DNA of 64,000 bases from Desulfuromonas sp. AOP6 (lineage in GTDB: Bacteria; Desulfobacterota; Desulfuromonadia; Desulfuromonadales; SZUA-540). Made by a program: the position numbers and the translations under genes. The first letter of the stretch is position 1. Each line of letters starts with the position of its first letter. Positions 36,248 through 45,659 of the stretch are shown piece by piece. The notes beneath the pieces are model-generated. The model saw nothing but the letters and a program-made list of their open reading frames with translations. It did not search any database and was not told the origin of the DNA. The stretch lies in NCBI RefSeq assembly GCF_009731355.2, contig NZ_AP022810.1:1764001-1828000 (forward strand), in the 5' to 3' direction.

Positions 36248-36823
36248 ATGAAACTCTCCACACTGTCCAGAATCTTCCCCCTATTGCTGCTGGCGCTTTC
36301 TCTGGCTGCCTGCGCCTCTTCGGAGGCGACCTACAAAAACGCCACCATGAACTTTGGCGCGGTCCAAAGTGTCGCCGTGCTCCCCTTTGAAAATCTGACG
36401 ACGGACGACGACGCTTCGGCCCGGGTGCGCGACACCTTTATGGGCATGCTGCTGGCGACGGAAGCCATGTACGTGCAGCCCCCCGGCGAGGTGCAGCGAG
36501 GGATCGACCGCGCCGGTATTCCACAGCCGACCCAACCACCGGCGGACAAGATCCAATCCATCGGTAAAATCCTCGGCGTCGACGCCGTCATTACCGGCGT
36601 GCTGCGGGAATACGGCCAGGTTCGCTCCGGCCAGACCCAGGCCAACATCATCTCGCTGAGTCTGCAGATGATGGAGGTCGAAACAGGCACGGTCGTCTGG
36701 TCCGGCGCTGCCACCAAGGGCGGCATTACCCTCTCCGACCGCCTCTTCGGCGGCGCCGGCGATCCCATGAACGAAGTGACTAAAGAGGCAGTCAATGATC
36801 TGCTCGATCAGCTCTTCCAATAA
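36248..36823 (+). CDS. GNA1162/DUF799-like lipoprotein (CsgG-related)
   Basis: A 191-residue lipoprotein with lipobox LAACAS. VQSVAVLPFENLTTDDDASARVRD followed by KILGVDAVITGVLREYGQ and ETGTVVWSGAATKGG matches the DUF799/GNA1162 fold, which is related to the curli secretion channel CsgG and to TolB-N/FlgT-like assembly proteins. ATG 36248 is chosen because AGAGGA precedes it. Upstream ATGs lack a ribosome site. Its end overlaps the start of the next gene by 29 bases, and that gene carries the same domain at its C-terminus, implying a physical partnership in the outer membrane (inference). Confidence 0.88.
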   Translation: MKLSTLSRIFPLLLLALSLAACASSEATYKNATMNFGAVQSVAVLPFENLTTDDDASARVRDTFMGMLLATEAMYVQPPGEVQRGIDRAGIPQPTQPPADKIQSIGKILGVDAVITGVLREYGQVRSGQTQANIISLSLQMMEVETGTVVWSGAATKGGITLSDRLFGGAGDPMNEVTKEAVNDLLDQLFQ

Positions 36824-39800
36824 GCTTCGTGCCGCTGTGGCCGCCCTGCTTCTGCTGGCGTCCACGGCTTTCGCACAGGAGCCGACCGCTGCCGCTGTCC
36901 CGGCGGAGAGCGTTGAAGAGTTGCGACTGTCTTCCCCGCAAACGGGGGAAGTCTCTCCGTTGGCAGTCGGCACCGGTGTCGTGACCTGGAGTACGGCGGC
37001 GCAAGGGGGGCAGGCCCCCATCGAGCTGTCCTTTGAACTGTCTCGCGACGGCAAGACGGTGCAGCGGGTGGATACGGGTCTGAACACCCGTTGGATCTGG
37101 CGTCCCGAGACAGCCGGCGACTATCGGGTTCGCGCCCTGGCCATCGACGCCCTGGGCAACCGGGCAACGAGCGACTGGTCTCGCGTCTTTCGCATCGCGC
37201 CACCGCTGGAAATCGCCATCCCCCGTCCCGACCGTGAACCTCCTCAGGCGGCTCGCAGTTTCCCCATCGACTGGTCGGTGAGGGCGACCGGCGGCATCGG
37301 CGATCTCAACCTGACCTTTGAACTAATCCGCAACGGTGAAGCACCCCAAATGATGCAGAGCGGCGCTGAAGCCAACTGGCGCTGGCAGCCGCAGGAAGAG
37401 GGGCTCTACCAGGTGCGGGTCGTGGCCCGTGATGAGCAGGGCAACAGTCGCACCGGCCCTTGGACCACCCTCTACCGCATTGTGCCTCCCCTTGAAGTGA
37501 GTCGCCCGGATACGGTCATCGCTCCGCCACGGATGCTGGGCAGCGTCAAAGTCCCCTGGACGGTGCGAGCCGAAGGCGGCTTCGACGGCAAAACCTACGC
37601 TTTTGCTGTGCGTCAGCCGGACGGCAACATTATCGACACGCAAAGCGGCCCACAGCCCGAATGGGTGTGGACACCCGAAGTGCCAGGCCCCCATCAGGTA
37701 CGAGTCACCGTGACGGACGCCAAAGGGAATGAAACCGTCAGTGATTGGTCGGAACCTTTCGGCATCGCCCCGCCTCTGCGAATCGAAACGCCCCGCCCTT
37801 CCCGTCCTGCGCCACAGGCCGCCATGACGCGGCTGGTAGCCTGGTCCGTGGAGGCCATTGGCGGTGTCGGCCCCAAGACCTATACTTTCAACCTGGCCCG
37901 CCATGACGCGACCGCCCAACCCCCTGAGACCATTCATGAACCCGAGTGGTTCTGGTGGCCGGCCGAAGAAGGTGAATACCGGATACAGGCCCAGGTGACG
38001 GACTCGCATGGCAACGAAGCTCTCAGCGACTGGTCCGAGCCCTACGCGGTCATGCCGCCGCTGGTGGCTGAAAAGCCCTGGACAGCCGTCCCCTTCCCAC
38101 AGGTAGCAGGAACGCTGAGCGTCCCCTGGACGACCGCGGGCTCGGGCGGTGTCGGCGAGCGCCGATTCGCCTTTGAGGTACAAGATGAGGAGGGCACAGC
38201 GGTTGTGACACCCTTCGCCTTGGAAACCCGCTGGACGTGGGTGCCGCAGAAACCGGGAACCTACCTGGTACGGACACGGATGACGGACGGCCTTGCCAAC
38301 GAAACTGTCAGCGAGTGGACCGAGCCCTTCCGGCTCGAACCGCCCCTCACCCTGGCCGCTCTGGGGGCCGACCGATCCTCTCCGCAGGCCGCGCAGACAA
38401 GCCCTGTTGTCTGGTCCGTCGACGTCAGTGGCGGCATCGCCCCTATCGATACGGTTTTTGAACTGAAAAACCAGCAAGGTAATGTTCTCACCATGCAGAC
38501 TGGGCCCGAGACCAGCTGGACCTGGCTGCCGGAAGAGGCCGGCCTCTTCCAGATGCGGGTTCGGGCCATCGACTCGCTTGGCAACGAAACGGCGACAGAC
38601 TGGTCTGCCGCCTATCGCATCGCACCACCGCTGCAGGTATCCCTTCCCCTTCCCGACAACATTTCGGACCAATATGAGCTGCGCCGCCCTGTCACCTGGG
38701 GTGTCGAAGCCGGCGGCGGTGTCGGGTCGTTGGCCACAACCTTCTGGTTGGATAAACGCGACGGCAACGTGGAGAAGGTGCAGACTGGCCGCAACACCAC
38801 CTGGACCTGGGAACCTGGGGAGCCCGGCTTCTTCCGCGTGCGGGTGGATATTGTCGACCAGTTGGGCAACGAGAAAAAAAGTCCCTGGTCGCCCTGGAAG
38901 GAAGTCGTCCCACCCCTTTCCCTGCAGTCTCTAACTTCCGCCGCGCCCGCCTCACGACCGGCCCTGGGTGAGCCACTCGTCTGGAATGCGATTGCCTCCG
39001 GCGGCCTGGGCACTGTTTCCTACGAGTTCAGAACGCTCAAGGACAATAAAGAACAAGTTATTCAGAAGGGCGCTTCGCCTGAACTGCGCTGGGCCCCACA
39101 CAAGCCGGGAAACTACCGGATCAAAGTGATAGCCATTGATGGCGAGGGCAATAGGGAGGAAAGTCCCTGGTCGGCGGAAGTGAAAATCACTCCTGCCATC
39201 GACAAAAACACTCTCATCGCCGTGCTGCCCGTGGAAAATCTCACCGGCGTCAAAGCTCCCGTCGACGACATCGGCGACTTTATCGAGAAAAACCTGGCCT
39301 TGCGAGGGTACCGACTGCTGCCCCGGCAGGCCCTGGTCGACTTCATGAAAACCCATCGCATGCGCTATACCGGTGGGATCGGGGAGGAGATGTCCCGTGC
39401 CCTTGCCGCAGAAACAGGAGCGCAGGCTGTCCTTATTACCTCACTGGAAAGCTACCAGGAAGCGGCGCCACCTCGCTTGGCCCTGTCGACCCGACTGGTG
39501 CGCTGCGGGGAGCGGCCTGAAGTAGCCTGGATAAACAGCGATGTCCGCACGGGCGATGATGCTCCGGGGCTTCTGGGCCTGGGGCGCATCACCTCCCATG
39601 AGCGGTTATTGGACCATACCGTGAAGGCTCTGCTTGATTCCCTCGACGCTTACCTGGCCGGCAAGCCGCAAAAGGAGGCGGCCAGCAAGGGAAAATACCG
39701 CCCGGCTGAACTCTTCCGCGCCCCCAATTTCGACCCTGAAGCCAGCACTTCGGTGGCGATCGTGCCCTTCCTGAACAAATACGCCCGCAAGAACGCCGGC

Positions 39801-40205
39801 TTTGTCCTCCCGTTGCACCTTCTGCAGAGTCTGCACACCCTGGACAACGTGCGGGTTTTCGAGCCAGGCCTGGTGAGGGAGCATCTGCTCAAATATCGAC
39901 TGATCATGCAGGCCGGACCCTCCCTGGCTGTCTCTGACATTCTGGCCAGCCCCTCGTCCCTCGGCGCTGACCTCATACTTTCCGGCCAGGTCTTCGACTA
40001 TCAGGATCAGATGGGAGATGCCAAGGTCGACTTCTCCACCCAGGTCTTTGATGGGGCAAATCGCCAGGTCATCTGGTGGTCCCGCAGCAGTGCCAAAGGT
40101 GACGATGGTGTTTATTTTTTTGATGTAGGCCGGGTTCTTTCCGCCCACAGCCTTGCCCGGGGCCTGTCCACAAATATTACCTCGCGTCTCTTTAAGGAGA
40201 AGTAA
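36795..40205 (+). CDS. Eight tandem Ig-like repeats fused to CsgG/GNA1162-like domains
   Basis: A 1136-residue secreted protein. A signal peptide (LRAAVAALLLLASTAFA) is followed by eight tandem repeats of about 95 residues. Each repeat has a W(S/T)V core, a WxW motif, G.Y.VRV..D..GN and a terminal IAPPL linker, typical of triple-tyrosine/Ig-like (Y_Y_Y-type) modules. From about residue 800 come two CsgG/GNA1162-type domains (IAVLPVENLTG and VAIVPFLNKYARKNAGF). It overlaps the preceding GNA1162 lipoprotein gene. The combination suggests a periplasmic rod or tether ending in a secretion-channel-like head, possibly serving filament export. No characterised homologue is known to me. Confidence 0.85.
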   Translation: MICSISSSNKLRAAVAALLLLASTAFAQEPTAAAVPAESVEELRLSSPQTGEVSPLAVGTGVVTWSTAAQGGQAPIELSFELSRDGKTVQRVDTGLNTRWIWRPETAGDYRVRALAIDALGNRATSDWSRVFRIAPPLEIAIPRPDREPPQAARSFPIDWSVRATGGIGDLNLTFELIRNGEAPQMMQSGAEANWRWQPQEEGLYQVRVVARDEQGNSRTGPWTTLYRIVPPLEVSRPDTVIAPPRMLGSVKVPWTVRAEGGFDGKTYAFAVRQPDGNIIDTQSGPQPEWVWTPEVPGPHQVRVTVTDAKGNETVSDWSEPFGIAPPLRIETPRPSRPAPQAAMTRLVAWSVEAIGGVGPKTYTFNLARHDATAQPPETIHEPEWFWWPAEEGEYRIQAQVTDSHGNEALSDWSEPYAVMPPLVAEKPWTAVPFPQVAGTLSVPWTTAGSGGVGERRFAFEVQDEEGTAVVTPFALETRWTWVPQKPGTYLVRTRMTDGLANETVSEWTEPFRLEPPLTLAALGADRSSPQAAQTSPVVWSVDVSGGIAPIDTVFELKNQQGNVLTMQTGPETSWTWLPEEAGLFQMRVRAIDSLGNETATDWSAAYRIAPPLQVSLPLPDNISDQYELRRPVTWGVEAGGGVGSLATTFWLDKRDGNVEKVQTGRNTTWTWEPGEPGFFRVRVDIVDQLGNEKKSPWSPWKEVVPPLSLQSLTSAAPASRPALGEPLVWNAIASGGLGTVSYEFRTLKDNKEQVIQKGASPELRWAPHKPGNYRIKVIAIDGEGNREESPWSAEVKITPAIDKNTLIAVLPVENLTGVKAPVDDIGDFIEKNLALRGYRLLPRQALVDFMKTHRMRYTGGIGEEMSRALAAETGAQAVLITSLESYQEAAPPRLALSTRLVRCGERPEVAWINSDVRTGDDAPGLLGLGRITSHERLLDHTVKALLDSLDAYLAGKPQKEAASKGKYRPAELFRAPNFDPEASTSVAIVPFLNKYARKNAGFVLPLHLLQSLHTLDNVRVFEPGLVREHLLKYRLIMQAGPSLAVSDILASPSSLGADLILSGQVFDYQDQMGDAKVDFSTQVFDGANRQVIWWSRSSAKGDDGVYFFDVGRVLSAHSLARGLSTNITSRLFKEK

Positions 40206-40278
40206 GAGAACATGGTACGTTTTTCGCTTTCATTAGAATTAGTCCTTTAACGTCAACAACTGACCAAGAGGTTCTTTC

Positions 40279-42321
40279 ATGAAAAAAATGTTCCGTCTCA
40301 TCTCTCTCGCCCTTGCCCTCAGTTTCGCTCCCCTTACCTCCGCCTTCGCGTTCGGTGATGCCCAGCATGCCGAAGAGCACAAAGCCAACCAGGTAACACT
40401 GGACGATAACGCCACCCTCAGCCTGCAGGTGCCGATTTTTTCACCGAACTTTGCCGGTACCCCCGTCGCCTTCGTCAATGAGCATCCCATCCTGCTGGGC
40501 CAGTTGACACCTGCCCTGACGCCGGTTCACGAGGAAATGCCCCTGCCGACCGAAGGAGCGGCCAAGGCCCTGACCAACACCTTCAACCGCGAACTCGACA
40601 AGGTGATCAGCGAACGCTCGCAGGGCAAAACCGATGTGCGTGTGGAGCGCATGACGACTGCGGGTATCGATAAGGACAGAAACCTGCTGGTGAATGTCCC
40701 CCTCTCCTCGCTCTGGTACGGTGAGACTCCCGTGGCCGAGGTCGACCAGGACCCCATCGTCATGGCCGAGTTTTCGCGGGACTTAAAGGCTTCTTATGGT
40801 GATATGACCGAAGAAAATCACCATGCCACCCTCACTGAAAATGCCAGACACCTGTTGGACCGCCTCATCGCGGTGCGCCTGGTCGAACTCGAAGCCCGCA
40901 ATATTGGCCTGGATCAGACCGCCAATGTACGCAAGCAGGTTGACGCCTTTGCTGAAAAGACCCTGCTGTACGCTCTGCTCAATGCGCAACTGAAAGGCCT
41001 GACCTTAAACGAGGCAGAAGCAGACAAACTTTACCGGGATATTTCACTGGAAGGGAAATTTGAAAGTTACCGCTTCTCCAAACAAGAGGATGCCGTCGCG
41101 CTCCTCAAGGCTCTGGAAGAGAAGAAATCCTTCGACGCCCTGATCAAGGAAGCCATCGCCCAGGGCAAGGCCATCAAGGAAACCGATGCGGAATATACCT
41201 CTTTCAAAGATTTGCTCCCCCAGATCGCCACCGATGCCAAGGACATGAAGGCGGGGGATGTCAGCAAAATTTACACGAAGGCGGACGGCTTCCTCATCTT
41301 CCGCCTGGTCGACAAACGTTTCCATGAAGACCCTGCCGCCCTGCAGTTCGCCCGCAAAAACGTCTGGGATACCCAGGTTGCCAGCCAGGGGGAGAAGTAC
41401 ATTTCCAAGCTGATCGACGAAAAAGCCGTATTCAACAAAGAGGCGAAAGCCGCTATCGACTTCGCCAAGATCAAGGAAAAGAACCCGGAGATCAAACTCG
41501 GGGAAGCCCTGGCCCCCCTGCTGACGGACAACCGCGTGCTCGCCACGATCAAGGGGGCTGAGCCCGAAACCCTCACCGTGGCTCAGTTCGCCGGCAGACT
41601 GAACGGTACCTTCTATCATGGTACGGACATCGCCCTGGACGCCAAGGAGGTGGACGCCAAGAAAGAACAGATTCTCACCGATATCCTCTTCCGCCGGGCC
41701 GGCACTCTGGTCGCCAAAAATCTCGGCCTTGACAAGGAGCAGGATTACCGCCTGGAGGTGGAGGAATTCGAGCGCCGGACCCTGTTCGACAACTTTGTGC
41801 AGAAGGCCGTCGTGCCCGATGTGACCATCAGCGAAGAAGAAATTCGCCAGTATTACGACGACAATGTCCAGAAATATTCCACTCCGACCATGCTGCGGGT
41901 CAAGTCCCTCCCCTTCTACCGTGAGAACGACGCCCGCGAAGCCTTGAAAAAGCTGCAGGGTGGGAGCGATTTCAAATGGGTGGCCGCCAACTCGTCCGGG
42001 CTGGTGCCTGTGGAAAACAAGGATCTGCTCACTTTCGGCAACAGCATTCTGAGTCTGACGTCCCTGCCTGCCAATCTTCAGAAAGAGGGCGGTTCCTATC
42101 GCACCGGTGACGCCATTGTATTCAGTGACCCCGATAAATTTTTCTACGTCCTCTATTTTGAAAAGGTCTATCCGCCTGAACCGAAGCCATACGACCAGGT
42201 TCGAGAGGAGATCAGGCAGATCATTTTCCAGAACAAGGTCGAGGAAACCCTGGAGATGTGGATCGGCAAACTCAGAGAGGCCTACGATACCCGCATCTAT
42301 CTGAGCGGGCAGGCTTCGTGA
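40279..42321 (+). CDS. Periplasmic SurA/PpiD-like peptidyl-prolyl isomerase chaperone
   Basis: A 680-residue exported protein with signal peptide ending SAFAFG. It has helical chaperone segments (ARHLLDRLIAVRLVELEARNIGLD, YALLNAQLKG) typical of SurA/PrsA. One parvulin-like region lies around residues 240-355 (YRFSKQEDAVALLKAL...ADGFLIFRLVDKR) and a second near 550-650 (LRVKSLPFYRENDAREALKKLQGG...FFYVLYFEKVYPPEPKPYDQVREE). Several canonical parvulin active-site residues are not obvious, so it may be mainly a chaperone. GAGG precedes the ATG. Its position between the Ig/CsgG-like protein and the 26-heme cytochrome fits folding of exported cytochromes or barrels. Confidence 0.88.
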   Translation: MKKMFRLISLALALSFAPLTSAFAFGDAQHAEEHKANQVTLDDNATLSLQVPIFSPNFAGTPVAFVNEHPILLGQLTPALTPVHEEMPLPTEGAAKALTNTFNRELDKVISERSQGKTDVRVERMTTAGIDKDRNLLVNVPLSSLWYGETPVAEVDQDPIVMAEFSRDLKASYGDMTEENHHATLTENARHLLDRLIAVRLVELEARNIGLDQTANVRKQVDAFAEKTLLYALLNAQLKGLTLNEAEADKLYRDISLEGKFESYRFSKQEDAVALLKALEEKKSFDALIKEAIAQGKAIKETDAEYTSFKDLLPQIATDAKDMKAGDVSKIYTKADGFLIFRLVDKRFHEDPAALQFARKNVWDTQVASQGEKYISKLIDEKAVFNKEAKAAIDFAKIKEKNPEIKLGEALAPLLTDNRVLATIKGAEPETLTVAQFAGRLNGTFYHGTDIALDAKEVDAKKEQILTDILFRRAGTLVAKNLGLDKEQDYRLEVEEFERRTLFDNFVQKAVVPDVTISEEEIRQYYDDNVQKYSTPTMLRVKSLPFYRENDAREALKKLQGGSDFKWVAANSSGLVPVENKDLLTFGNSILSLTSLPANLQKEGGSYRTGDAIVFSDPDKFFYVLYFEKVYPPEPKPYDQVREEIRQIIFQNKVEETLEMWIGKLREAYDTRIYLSGQAS

Positions 42322-42392
42322 AAGACTTTAAGGGTAACCGGTTTGATACCAGACAATCATTGACAAGGTTATTTTCTGAGCGAGGTTGGACC

Positions 42393-44372
42393 ATGAGCTT
42401 ATCGTCAGGAAAAAACAGGGTATGGGTGGCAGTCCTGTCTGCGGTGGTCATCGCCCTCTCTACGGGAATCACCGTCGGAGAGGCCGAGGCGGCCAAGCGT
42501 TCCTTCAGCCGCCAGGGCTGCATCGACTGTCACAAGGACTTTGACAAAGACTTTTTGTCCAAGAAGCATGTTCATCCGGTGGTCAAGCAGCAGAAATGCG
42601 AGGAATGCCACTTGCCGCACGGCATCATTCCCAAGCTGCTGCTGAAGGAATCGGGGAACAAGGTCTGCTTCCCCTGCCATAGCCAGGAAGATCTGGGTCT
42701 GGACAAGAAGGGCGTCCACAGCGCCGTGCGCAAGGGGCAATGCACGACCTGTCACAATCCTCATGCCTCGGACAACCCCTTCATGATGAACGCCAGCGGC
42801 AGCGATATCTGCTTCCAGTGCCACGATCGGAAGCCCTTCTCCCGCAAGGAGGTACACGGCGTCATCAAGGACCAGGGATGCCGCGCCTGTCACATGGCTC
42901 ACGGTTCCCCCGAGCCGAACCTGCTGACGGAGAATCCCCTGAAGCTCTGTCTTTCCTGTCACGACCCGGGGGACAAAGCTTTCCGCCAGGCCCATGGCGA
43001 TTATCCGGTGGAACAGCAGTCGTGCACGCTCTGCCACGATCCCCATTCAAGTGACTTGGGCAGCCTTCTCAAGGGGAGTGTCCACTCGCCGGTAGCCGAA
43101 GCCAGCTGTGACGCCTGCCACAACAGCGCCACTTCGGCGGAACCCTTCGGCCTGACCCAGACCGGCAGTGAGCTCTGCCAGAACTGCCATGACCAGGAAG
43201 AGCTCAAGGGCGGCGGCACGGTGCTGCATTCACCCTTTGAGGGGGGCGAATGTCTCTCCTGCCACGCCCCGCATACCTCGGATAACGCCGTGCTGCTTAC
43301 GGCCCCGGGCAACCAGCTGTGCTTCGACTGCCATGCCGAGAAAAACGCCAAGTTCACCAGCCCACACGCCCCGGTCGATTCGGAAACAGGTTGTCTGTCC
43401 TGTCATTCACCCCATGCCGGTCTGCACGACGGTCTCCTCGCTCTGCCGGACGGCAAGCAGTGCCTTGAGTGCCACGCCGACGTCAAGACCGCGATTGCCA
43501 AGCTGGCGAAACCCCACCAGCCGGCCACCGAAGAAATGTGCAGTACCTGCCATAATCCCCACGGCTCCAACGCCCCCGACATGCTCACCCAGCGGGCGGA
43601 CGCCCTGTGCTACCAGTGCCATGCCGAGCTGGAGGGATCATTCCTGCAGACGGTCATCCATCAGCCGGTCAAATCAGGGAGCTGCACCATCTGCCACAAC
43701 GGCCACGGCGGCGCGGATGCACGCTTTCTGCGGGCCCAGGGTGCCGATCTCTGCGTGACATGCCACGAGACCCTGATGGACAATCCGAACAGAGAACTGG
43801 AGCACTCCCCCTTCAAGGACAGGGATTGTCTCATCTGCCACGATCCCCATGCCAGCCCCTACGGCGGCATGCTCGCCGACGCACAGAAAACAGTGTGTGC
43901 GGCCTGTCACGGTGATCTGAACGAAGCCTTGTCCTCGGCGACGAGCCAGCACGCTCCGGTTACCAACGGCGAATGCAGCCAGTGCCACAGCCCCCACCGA
44001 ACGGCGCTGCCTGGGCTGCTGCTCACCACCGGCATCGACCTCTGTCTCTCCTGTCATACGACCCTGAAGGACAAGATGGCCAACGAACGGACGCATTCGC
44101 CGGTCGCCCAGGACTGTCTGCAATGCCACAAACCGCACCTGTCGAAGCAGGTTCGCCTGCTGACGGCGCCGCAGCACAGCCTGTGCGCCGAGTGCCATGA
44201 GACGGATGTCGACTCCTTCAGCAAGGCGCATGCGGGCATCGCCACCGAGGTCATGGACTGCGTCACCTGTCACAACCCGCACGCCTCCAAAGATCCGCAA
44301 TACTTCAAGGATGTCATGCATGCGCCCTTTGCGGCACGATCCTGTGAACCCTGCCACCTTGTCGAGCAGTGA
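42393..44372 (+). CDS. 26-heme c-type cytochrome (doubled-CXXCH type)
   Basis: Secreted 659-residue cytochrome. I count 26 CXXCH motifs from CIDCH near residue 43 to CEPCH near the C-terminus, about one heme per 24 residues. They are arranged as doubled CXXCH units with CHxPH spacers (CHNPHAS, CHDPHSS). The signal peptide ends EAEAAKRS. There is no lipobox or transmembrane anchor beyond the signal. ATG 42393 is chosen for GAGG 7 bases upstream. The immediately preceding GTG overlaps the chaperone stop but has no ribosome site. The long heme chain suggests a periplasm-spanning electron wire feeding the extracellular cytochromes (inference). Confidence 0.92.
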   Translation: MSLSSGKNRVWVAVLSAVVIALSTGITVGEAEAAKRSFSRQGCIDCHKDFDKDFLSKKHVHPVVKQQKCEECHLPHGIIPKLLLKESGNKVCFPCHSQEDLGLDKKGVHSAVRKGQCTTCHNPHASDNPFMMNASGSDICFQCHDRKPFSRKEVHGVIKDQGCRACHMAHGSPEPNLLTENPLKLCLSCHDPGDKAFRQAHGDYPVEQQSCTLCHDPHSSDLGSLLKGSVHSPVAEASCDACHNSATSAEPFGLTQTGSELCQNCHDQEELKGGGTVLHSPFEGGECLSCHAPHTSDNAVLLTAPGNQLCFDCHAEKNAKFTSPHAPVDSETGCLSCHSPHAGLHDGLLALPDGKQCLECHADVKTAIAKLAKPHQPATEEMCSTCHNPHGSNAPDMLTQRADALCYQCHAELEGSFLQTVIHQPVKSGSCTICHNGHGGADARFLRAQGADLCVTCHETLMDNPNRELEHSPFKDRDCLICHDPHASPYGGMLADAQKTVCAACHGDLNEALSSATSQHAPVTNGECSQCHSPHRTALPGLLLTTGIDLCLSCHTTLKDKMANERTHSPVAQDCLQCHKPHLSKQVRLLTAPQHSLCAECHETDVDSFSKAHAGIATEVMDCVTCHNPHASKDPQYFKDVMHAPFAARSCEPCHLVEQ

Positions 44373-44382
44373 GGGGGACGAT

Positions 44383-45657
44383 ATGAACCTGAAAACGAAC
44401 CTGATACTGATTCTTTTCGCACTCCTTGTCCTGATGGCGCAGACCGCGCTGGGTGCCAGCGACGCCCAACTCAAGCTGGCCAAGGGAGCCCGGGGCGATC
44501 TCTGCCTGAGCTGCCATGAGGCCTTCAAGGATAAACTGAAAAAACCCCATATCCACACTCCTCTGAAAAAGGGAGAGTGCACAGGCTGTCACAACCCGCA
44601 TGCCGCCGATCACGGTAAACTGATGGCGGCGGCACCCAATCAAATCTGCAGCAAATGTCACGAGGGCCTGATTCCGGATGGGTCAAAGAGCATCCATCAG
44701 GTCGTGGTCGAGGGCCAGTGTGCTCTCTGCCATGATCCCCATGCGGCTGACAACCGCAACAATCTTATTCGCGGCGGCAGCGCCCTCTGTTTCGACTGCC
44801 ACGCCGACCTCGGCAAAGCCATTTCCCAGAACAAGGTAAAACACGTTCCCGTGGAAAAGGACTGCCTCACCTGCCACAACCCCCATGCCTCGGGGGCTGG
44901 CCCTGCCCTGCTGAAGGAAAAAGCGCCGAAGCTCTGCCTGAAGTGCCATGACCCCAACAAGGGCACCTTCAAGAGCCAGCATCTCAACTATCCGGTGCAG
45001 GAGGCCAACTGTTCCTCCTGCCACAATCCTCACGGTTCAAACAGCCAGTCCATTCTCTACGACAACGTGCACGAGCCCCTGAAGAAGAGGATGTGCAAGC
45101 AGTGCCACGAAGATCCCTCCTCGGCGACCCCCTTCGCTACCCTGAAACCGGGATATGAGCTCTGCCAGGGCTGCCACTACGAGATGCTCAACGACACCTT
45201 CAACAAAGACCGTCTGCACTGGCCCCTGGCCGACAAAAAAGGCTGCATCAACTGTCATGCCCCCCACGCCTCTTCGGAAGCCAATCTGATGGCCGGCCCC
45301 ATGCTCAACGTGTGCGGCAGCTGCCATGCAGACACTATTGCCCGCCAGGAGCGCAGCCAGACCAAGCATCAGCCCATCGCCGACGGTGAGTGCAGCTCCT
45401 GCCATTCGGTGCACAGCTCCAACAACCGCTTCATTCTCACCGAGCCCAAGACCGTCGACCTGTGCGGCCAATGCCACGACTGGCAGACCCACTCCACGCA
45501 CCCCATCGGCAGCGAAGTGGTCGATCCGCGCAACCGGAACCTGACCCTGGACTGCCTGAGCTGCCACCGCACGCACGGGACCCAGTACAAGCACTTCATC
45601 TACTACGAAACCATCAACGACCTGTGCATTCAGTGTCACACCAAGTATCGGAGGTAA
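44383..45657 (+). CDS. 16-heme c-type cytochrome (doubled-CXXCH type)
   Basis: A 424-residue exported cytochrome with signal peptide (LILILFALLVLMAQTALGAS) and 16 CXXCH motifs, in the same doubled-motif style as the upstream 26-heme protein (CTGCHNPHAADHG, CALCHDPHAADN, CLTCHNPHAS). The two are probably ancient duplicates. GAGGGGG precedes the ATG by 7 bases, and the gap to the upstream stop is 10 bases, so they are translated from one message. It ends CIQCHTKYRR. Probably periplasmic, relaying electrons to the outer-membrane or extracellular partners. Confidence 0.92.
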   Translation: MNLKTNLILILFALLVLMAQTALGASDAQLKLAKGARGDLCLSCHEAFKDKLKKPHIHTPLKKGECTGCHNPHAADHGKLMAAAPNQICSKCHEGLIPDGSKSIHQVVVEGQCALCHDPHAADNRNNLIRGGSALCFDCHADLGKAISQNKVKHVPVEKDCLTCHNPHASGAGPALLKEKAPKLCLKCHDPNKGTFKSQHLNYPVQEANCSSCHNPHGSNSQSILYDNVHEPLKKRMCKQCHEDPSSATPFATLKPGYELCQGCHYEMLNDTFNKDRLHWPLADKKGCINCHAPHASSEANLMAGPMLNVCGSCHADTIARQERSQTKHQPIADGECSSCHSVHSSNNRFILTEPKTVDLCGQCHDWQTHSTHPIGSEVVDPRNRNLTLDCLSCHRTHGTQYKHFIYYETINDLCIQCHTKYRR

Positions 45658-45659
45658 TC

